Shown: one piece after another, positions 57,088 through 64,000 of the stretch
How positions within the stretch are numbered: position 1 is the stretch's first letter
How the letters are laid out: each line of letters starts with the position of its first letter
Assembly (NCBI RefSeq): GCF_004337985.1
Contig: NC_043742.1
Coordinates: 1,660,176-1,724,175, forward strand
Direction: 5' to 3'
From: Pyricularia pennisetigena
Lineage: Eukaryota > Ascomycota > Sordariomycetes > Magnaporthales > Pyriculariaceae
DNA: 64,000 nt
Made by a program: the position numbers and the translations under genes
Notes under the pieces: generated by a model
Databases searched by the model: none
The model's input: the letters and a program-made list of their open reading frames with translations, nothing else
What the model was told of the DNA's origin: nothing

Positions 57088-60000
57088 TTTTTTTTTTTTT
57101 TGTTGTTTCTGGTTTATTGTTTGCTTGCTTAGTTGATGTCTCTCGGATGCGGCATTGCACAGGCGTTTGGCGTTCGTTGGGATGGGTCAAAAGCAAGGAC
57201 TCGGGTTCTATCACTGTCGCAGACACAGTTCTTGAACTTCCAAGATGCTTGGGCTTTTGGGCGGTTCGAAACGAAAAATGTCAGGGCCATCCTCTTGCTC
57301 GGGCCTGCCGGTGGCCCACGGTCAACGACATATTTTACTTTTCACTTTGTGACTATCATATCATGGAAATACAACCTTGACGCCGGCGATATCCCAAATA
57401 AGAGCTGGGGTATAGACTTGGAATGTCTACCAGGGGAGGATGTTACTGAAGGGCTAAAGTTGCTGATGTGAGCTCGGTCTGGAAAGTGGCAGTTGGGGGT
57501 TACTGGGATGCGCCACCATGTCTGGAATGAAGATCATATGACAACAGCAGAATATCAGAGCCATCCTTTCGCAGTACTACATAATACTGTCGACATTGGA
57601 CTAGGACCAGAAAAGTAAGAAAGAAAAAACATACTAGAAGAATGTATTTTTAGTCCTACTCATTTCCTGGGGTAAGATGGTATTAATTATCAGTTCGGTA
57701 CATTCGGTCGGGTCGCATGCAAGGCGCCGTCTTGGCAAAGCTGCTTACCAACCAGGCTGGCGTTGATTGTCAAGTCGTTTTTTTTTTTTTTTTTTTTTTT
57801 AGAACTGCAACGTTGAGTTTGTCAAGTCCCTGGTCAAGCAGCCGTGTAATCCAACGAAGAAGTTTGCTTTGCAGCATATTCAGAAACACGGCTTTTTGGT
57901 TCTTGAGAACCGTATGTCCGAGGGTAACAACGCTTGGCGGGAGCGTTGTCGTGAGACGAACCTGAAACTCTCAAGGAGGAGGGGCCGGGCTTTGCCGACT
58001 GCCAAACTGCCCCCACCCAAGACTTTTACGGCTTGAATTCTAATGGGGTCTAGAAGTCAGCGGGAAATCCTTTCTTTTTTCCCTTGGATGTGTGGCGGAG
58101 GAAAGGCGTGTCTACCGCTAGATTCCCGAAATAGGCAATTTTCTGCTACCCATACAATAACTAGGTGCTTCGCATGTCGACGACGATGCCCGTCCCAACA
58201 GAGAGGGAGTTAGATCGTGAAGGAGGCCTCCTGATCGACACCTTTCGGCAGAGCTTGAGCCCGAATGTGCAGAGAGATTCACCCCGCAATCAATACAAGA
58301 AACGATAATTCGCGTGAGCTGCCGTATCATACCAGATATGCAAAGTCACGGACTCGTGGGGAGAGGGGGGACGCTGGCAGGCATTCACGTGAAGTGAAAC
58401 ATTTTTATCTGTAGCTCGATGCGCTCTCTTTCATGATGGTAAACATGATAGACCTATTCATTCAAAAGCAGCACCCGACTCATATATTAAAACACAACAT
58501 TGGCTCCTGGTAGATCGAAGAGGAAAGAACCGGTCAGTAACTTGGGATGAAATTTCCGCCTTGTCTGGTGTTGTCACTTCGCACAAACAAAAGGTATAGG
58601 AGGAGATACTTACTCTATCAGTTGTATATAGTATGGAGTACTGTGAGTGGCAACGTGGGTGTGGGCCCATCTGTTGTGAACATATTAGGATGAGGGGCAT
58701 CGACCCCTGTTACTGTCCAAACTTACAAGGCAGCAGTGATCAGAATAGAATACCTGCAATCTTTTTGCCTGCCCAAAGATTAGATGTGAGGTAGGTCGGG
58801 ATGGATTTATTATACAATGGGATGCATTTGTATTCATTGCATGTTTTCTCATCCATCTCATATCTTATCTTGCAGGCTGCGAAACCTAAAATCTTCGCCG
58901 TTCGCCTTTTCGCGCGAGAAATTGCCTGGAACAGCTGAACTGATCAATGACTGTATCGGACAGAGCATGAAGGGACAAGAAGAAGCCATATATTTGTGAT
59001 GGCACTATGCCTACCTACCAACAGTGATGTATGGCAACTTGTTTGAGATGCTCATGTGCAAATGCAACACCTTGTTGCTGAGTCCGACGACGTCGGAATC
59101 ATGACCGAGAAAAACATACGATGGTGTCAGGCGAAAAATTCAACACCCCGGCACGGTGTTGAACTTTGCGTAGTTATGCAGCAGTATCTGCTTTTGGGAA
59201 TATTTTAAGATCGCTACCTACAGGCACTTCGCAGCCCGATGGGAAATATTACTAAAACCAGCAAGCCCCCAAACTCCGCGCGCTGCCCACAAGTTTACAA
59301 GGGTGCTGATTTTTACCCCTACCACCATAGTACAGCCCTGTTACATTGAATGACAGTGGTTTCTTGCCAGGAACCAATCAATTAACCGGGGCCATCGTTC
59401 TCAAGCAGCACCCAAAGCTGGACAAGGATTATGAAGATCAGGGTCACTGGACTTGGGCCGTCAGGGGAAGAGGGGTTCTCAAGGCCTCGAGTCGGGCTGA
59501 ACACATGTAAAGATGATATTGAGACTGCGTGGAGCACACCAATGACCTCATGTTTATCTAGCTGTGTAAACGGGTGAATGAGGAAAATTCAAGACGAAAC
59601 GCATGGGATTATAGAAAAGAAAATAGAAGACGGTGAAAACGAATGAAAAAAAAGTAAATGAATGAAATGGGAATAACAACCCCCAATATATCAAAAACAT
59701 ACTATTACTTACTGTACAGTACTTACTGTACGTGAGGGAATAACAAATAACATGGACCTTCTGATGCAGTCCACCAGACCAGACCATCCCTGTCACTGTC
59801 ACTGAGGTCCAGGTTCTGACAGCCGCAATGCGATCGGGGCAGCGTTCCTGCATATCATGGATGGTGACGCTGTGATGCTTCATATCGGGCGAAATGGTTG
59901 CTTGGAAGGTCGTGCGCACCCTTCGGTAGAATGACGCGAGCTACCTTGGCTTGTCAAATTAAGTATGAAGTTCGAGGTACCAGACCTTATTCCAGGTTGA

Positions 60001-61508
60001 CTTTCATGCGTGTCTACCTCCTAGGTCACGACAAAGGTCGCAACAAACAAGGGGCATGTTCGGGTGGATACATGTGGTCAGACGGTTTTCTACAGAACAG
60101 CTTCCTTGAGATCCACCATAATCCCTGCAGTCCACGTAGGCTCCGTACCATCCACATACAGTACAGTGCTCTCCCGGACGTGTGCGCCCAGTCCCGCCCT
60201 CCCATGCCTCCGTCTCCGGTGGCCAGGCTATTCATTCACCTACATACTTATGTAGCGTCCATACAGTAGTACTTCATTGCCTTGTCCCTACAACCTCGTC
60301 TTGGCTGCTCGGCGTGTTGGCAAGAGGCACATGCAAAGTGCGAGAAAAGAACGTGTTGTGTTGGCATGGTCGATCGTGGCACCCCCATCCACCCATTGAA
60401 CAAAAGCAAGCGATCAGGACCAAACTCTTTTGGTCGCAGAGTCAATTCTGTTTCTGTTATTTGCCTGCTGTCGATAGCTTCCTCTCTTTGCTTCCACCAT
60501 TCTTTCTTTCCTACCTAACCCGAGCCAAACCGCTTTTCTTTTCTCTTCATTCCTTCGTTGCTTCTCCCTTCGAGAAAAAAAGAAAAAAAAAAAAAAGAAC
60601 TGCCCCTCACTTGTCGTGCCGAGCTTCGTCTGACAGCCTGGCCAGGGCATTTAAGCTACTACAAGGTACCTACTAATTATGACCGGAGCTAACCCAAGCC
60701 CAGCACACCTCGAAACTTATACCGGCCGAACGAGCTGCTGCTGATAAATCCAGACCTTTGAAAGTCTTAGCAAATCCTTGGCTCTCCGCCCCCTTTTCCC
60801 AACCTACCCAAGACTGGGAGCCGTCATCAATTTACTCTTTTCACCCTATCATATCCGCCTGACGCAGTCAACCAATCTACCCACCCGCCGCCTGTTCCTG
60901 GGAAACAGTCCAGCACTCCAATTTTGTGTGTACTGTAATGTACAAAAGCGACGCACCACACACCACCATTACCACCATTCTCCAAAACCACCTCCTGTGC
61001 CGCCAAGCAAGTCAATTCCTGTGGGCGCCTGCTCCAAAGCTGAGACGGTGTGGGAGTACACATGTAACCCCCGCCCAGTAATTATAGAACCAGCACAAAT
61101 CCGACCAAACTGCAAGCCCGTGTATGAGGCAACGATCTCAAACCTCCTCGCTATAATTTCTTTGCTCTGCTCGCTTTACACAAGTCTTCCAACCCTGGAC
61201 CGGCAAAGACAGCTATCAAGCAACGAAACTAGTTCGTTGGTGTACCGTCCTCGGCCCTTTAGACGCCACCCCGAAAACGGTCTTTGATTCTTGGCTTAGA
61301 CTAGAACTTGACTAGCAACTTACTCACAACTCCAATAAGGCCGGGCCCCAGATCCGACGCTCAAGCCCAACGAAATCACCGCGAACATAGGGCATTGCCA
61401 CTTGGCACGCTGCCGAGATCCGAAACTATATACACCCATCGCCGTCTCAACTCTTGCTCCGAGATATATCGACTGTTCTGAGGCCAGACACCCTGCACCA
61501 CAAGAAAC
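57088..61508. other. Intergenic region between NOP16 and the Zn2Cys6 regulator
   Basis: 4.4 kb with no supported gene. It holds T23 at 57778-57800, a direct and inverted repeat at 59707-59731 and an A-rich run near 60573-60597. The last ~700 bases are C/A-rich, like a fungal 5' leader, and probably belong to the regulator's transcript. Confidence 0.6.
59707..59731 (+). repeat. ACTTACTGTAC direct repeat with central palindrome
   Basis: Two copies of ACTTACTGTAC, 14 bases apart start to start, enclose the palindrome ACTGTACAGT. No bound factor is known to me. Confidence 0.7.
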
Positions 61509-64000
61509 ATGGATCGCATGGGCTTTCAGATGCCCCCAATGGGGGCGCCGCCGATTATGAATCCCCCACCACAGATCTTTGGCGGTTACGATGCGATGCC
61601 GATGCAGCTGCCGCCCGACATGACGGCGCATATGTTTGGCGACCATGGCACCCTCTTGGACGATGCCAATGAGGCCAAGAGGAGGAGAATCGCAAGGGTG
61701 AGTCTTTGCTTTCGTGGCCACTTGCGCATCTTGTACCAGATGCTGACAGTTGTTTTTGACATCACGCTGCAGGCTTGCGACATGTGCAGAAAGAAGAAGA
61801 TCAAGTGCGACGGAAAACTCCCAGCATGCACACATTGCATCAATTACAAGACGGATTGTGTTTTTACACAAGTAGAGAAAAAGAGGAGTCCGCCTAAGGG
61901 GTACGTACTGTTATACATGCCGGGTCAGTAAATTGTGAAAGCCCCCATTGTTGACCCCTTTTGATGTTGCAGTGCCAAATATATCGAGGGTCTCGAGAAC
62001 CGATTGGGACGGATGGAGAGCCTGCTGAGGCTGTCTGGTTTGCTTGGAGAAGACGATGGCGCCACAGATCTCGGTACCCTCGAGAAGAGACTGGCGGAGA
62101 AGAACCGCGAATCAAGACAGGCCTCGATGGCAGCCACTTCGAACCCGACATCTCCGTCGCAAACGACATCGGGCCAGGATGCATCTACACCTCAGAGCGC
62201 TCTGGCATCCCCGGAGCCCAGGACGGACAAGGACAAGGACGAGCGAAGACCTTCTCTCACACCGGCCAAGAAGGAAGGGGAAGAACAAGAAGTAGAGACG
62301 CTATCAGAAATGATGTGCTCCTTGGTCACGAATAACTCTGGCGAGACCAGATATATTGGTGAGTAACGATCACGGATGGCGAGCGTTTACCGCACATTTC
62401 TGACAAGCCGTATTAGGGTCCTCGTCTGGATTCTCCATCTTCTCGCCCCGTGGAATTCAATGGGTGAACGAGACGACAGGTGACAACTCTTTCCAGCAGA
62501 TGATCTCGGATGTCTCTATTGACGACCACAAGTGGACGAACTGGAAGCCCGAGGTTTTCCAGGACTTGTTCCGACGGCCAGTATTTATTCCTATCCCTCC
62601 CAAGCCCGAGGCCATGTCGCTTCTCAAGGATTATTTTGAGAACTTCAACTGCATGTTCCCCCTCTTTCACCAGCCCACTTTCATGCACTTGGTGGAGCGA
62701 CAGTACTCAAATGATCCTTATGAGGGATCTGGGTGGTGGGCCAGCTTCAACTGCGCTTTGGCCTTTGCCCACAGACTGCGAGTGATGAGCAACCTGGTGC
62801 CGCAGGAGGAGGACGACAAGGCATGGAAGTACATCAAGAATGCCATGGGCGTCTTTTCCGAGCTCACGATGCGAAACACCGATCTTTTGAGCGTTCAGGC
62901 GCTCTTGGCTATGGCCCTGTTCATGCAGGGCACGCCAAACCCGCAGCCGACATTCCTGCTCATCGCTACGGCCATCCGATTGTCACACAGCATCGGACTT
63001 CACAAGCGCGCGACGGGCTTCAACCTTAATCCTATTGAGCTTGAGCAGCGGAAGCGCGTTTTCTGGATAGCGTACATGCTCGACAAGGATCTTTGCTTGA
63101 GATCAGGGCGGCCACCGGCCCAGGACGACAACGACATGAACGTGGAGCTGCCAGATGCAGATCCAGAGGACAACATTGGCAATATTCCCTTGGCCGACGG
63201 CAAAGGCAAAATGAACTTGTTCCGAGTCATGTGCGAGCTCGCTGTCATTGAGAGCCGCGTTTACAACCGTTTGTACGCGACAAAGGCTACCAAGCAAACG
63301 GATGGCGAACTTCTCAACACCATCGGCGAGCTGGACCAGGAGCTCGAAGATTGGAAAGATAGGATTCCAATTGATTTTAGGCCGGAGCACGAGATCAAGG
63401 CGTCCCACACACCGCTGATGCTCCACGTTATCATTCTGCATTTCACTTACTATAATGCTCTGACGACCATCCACCGCATGTCGGTTCATCACGGCTACTG
63501 GAACAGCAGGTTATCAAACTACGCGATTCAGGGGCTCAACGCGAAGCCGCTCAACCCTAGGATCTTCTCGTCGGCGGCTTTGTGTTCAGCTGCGGCAAGG
63601 GCCTCGATATCACTGCTCAAGTATATTCCACAAGGTGACTTGTCGGTCATATGGTGAGTGGGCCTGTCTACTTTTCTGAATCTGAGATGGTGCGCATTGT
63701 CAAATTTGCAGTCAATTAACTTGCAAGCAGGCTCATCCTTTACTTCCCTGTATCGGCACACGTCACTTTATTCGGCAACATTATACAAAATCCTCTGGAC
63801 CAACGCGCACGCTCGGACGCTCGCCTGATGAGTGTTGTCGTTCAGTTCCTATCTACTCTTGGCTCCGAGGCGGAAACAGGTGGTGTACACCGTATGCTGG
63901 CTGTGTGCAACGAATTTGAGCGGATCGCCAAGCTGGTCATCGACAAGGCGGAGAAGGACAATGCCGGGCGTCGCAAGCGAAAGAATAACGAAGTCGCCGC
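61509..64000 (+). CDS. Zn2Cys6 fungal transcription factor (3' partial)
   Basis: Exons are 61509-61697, 61773-61900, 61973-62358, 62417-63653 and 63731 to beyond the edge; introns are 75, 72, 58 and 77 bases, all with GTGAGT or GTACGT donors. The frame stays open for about 736 residues. The binuclear zinc cluster is at residues 65-92, with cysteines 65, 68, 75, 82, 85 and 92 ([15 protein letters not shown] and ACTHC). [17 protein letters not shown] follows, the usual linker and short coiled coil. A Ser/Pro/Glu-rich segment leads to the fungal-specific transcription factor domain from about residue 300 ([49 protein letters not shown]). The sequence still in view ends in a basic patch, GRRKRKNN. 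It is a nuclear, pathway-type regulator; the target genes cannot be inferred because its right-hand neighbours are outside the window. An upstream acceptor near 63712 is possible for exon 5, but 63731 keeps the frame. Confidence 0.93.

Noticed and set aside
60778..61287. Long frame directly before the Zn2Cys6 gene
   Set aside because: Does not begin with ATG, is C/A-rich like a leader and is not in a frame that can be spliced convincingly to the regulator.

Overview
The window looks like a chromosomal segment of a filamentous ascomycete, most likely a Sordariomycete. The evidence is short GT-AG introns (58 to 180 bases), GC-rich coding regions, and a fungal gene set: Mediator 19/Rox3, Nop16, a MARVEL protein, a Zn2Cys6 regulator and a DHA2-type MFS carrier. 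The many long poly(T)/poly(A) tracts and the wide spacers would fit the Magnaporthales, but that placement is an inference. Two 2-base N runs and one 253-base N gap show it is a draft assembly.

Layout. Bases 2-781 hold the 3' end of a Bor1-type borate/anion transporter. A gene-poor block follows, about 24 kb long, whose only convincing gene is a four-exon homeobox transcription factor on the minus strand (7529-9993). It has 6.7 kb of empty sequence on its 3' side and 14.9 kb on its 5' side. From 24.87 kb the density rises. CDC16/APC6 (+) converges with an m-AAA mitochondrial protease (-). A MARVEL-domain membrane protein (-) follows, then an SDR oxidoreductase (+) that converges with an Fnx1/Vba-like MFS carrier (-). 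After the gap come Mediator subunit 19 (+), an alpha/beta hydrolase of DUF676 type (+), a single-pass Ser/Thr-rich membrane protein (+), an F-box protein (-), Nop16 (+) and a Zn2Cys6 regulator (+) cut by the right edge.

Most genes are unrelated housekeeping or regulatory functions: cell-cycle ubiquitination, mitochondrial quality control, transcription, ribosome assembly and transport. I see no biosynthetic cluster, no transposon ORF, no secure tRNA or rRNA gene and no CRISPR array. I found no convincing new multi-gene system. The points most worth a second look are the isolated homeobox gene and its open third intron, a duplicated helical module in the m-AAA protease, an alpha/beta hydrolase whose catalytic core seems split by a long insertion, a possible alternative mitochondrial start on the SDR gene, and an overlapping upstream ORF plus an MCB-like site in front of CDC16.
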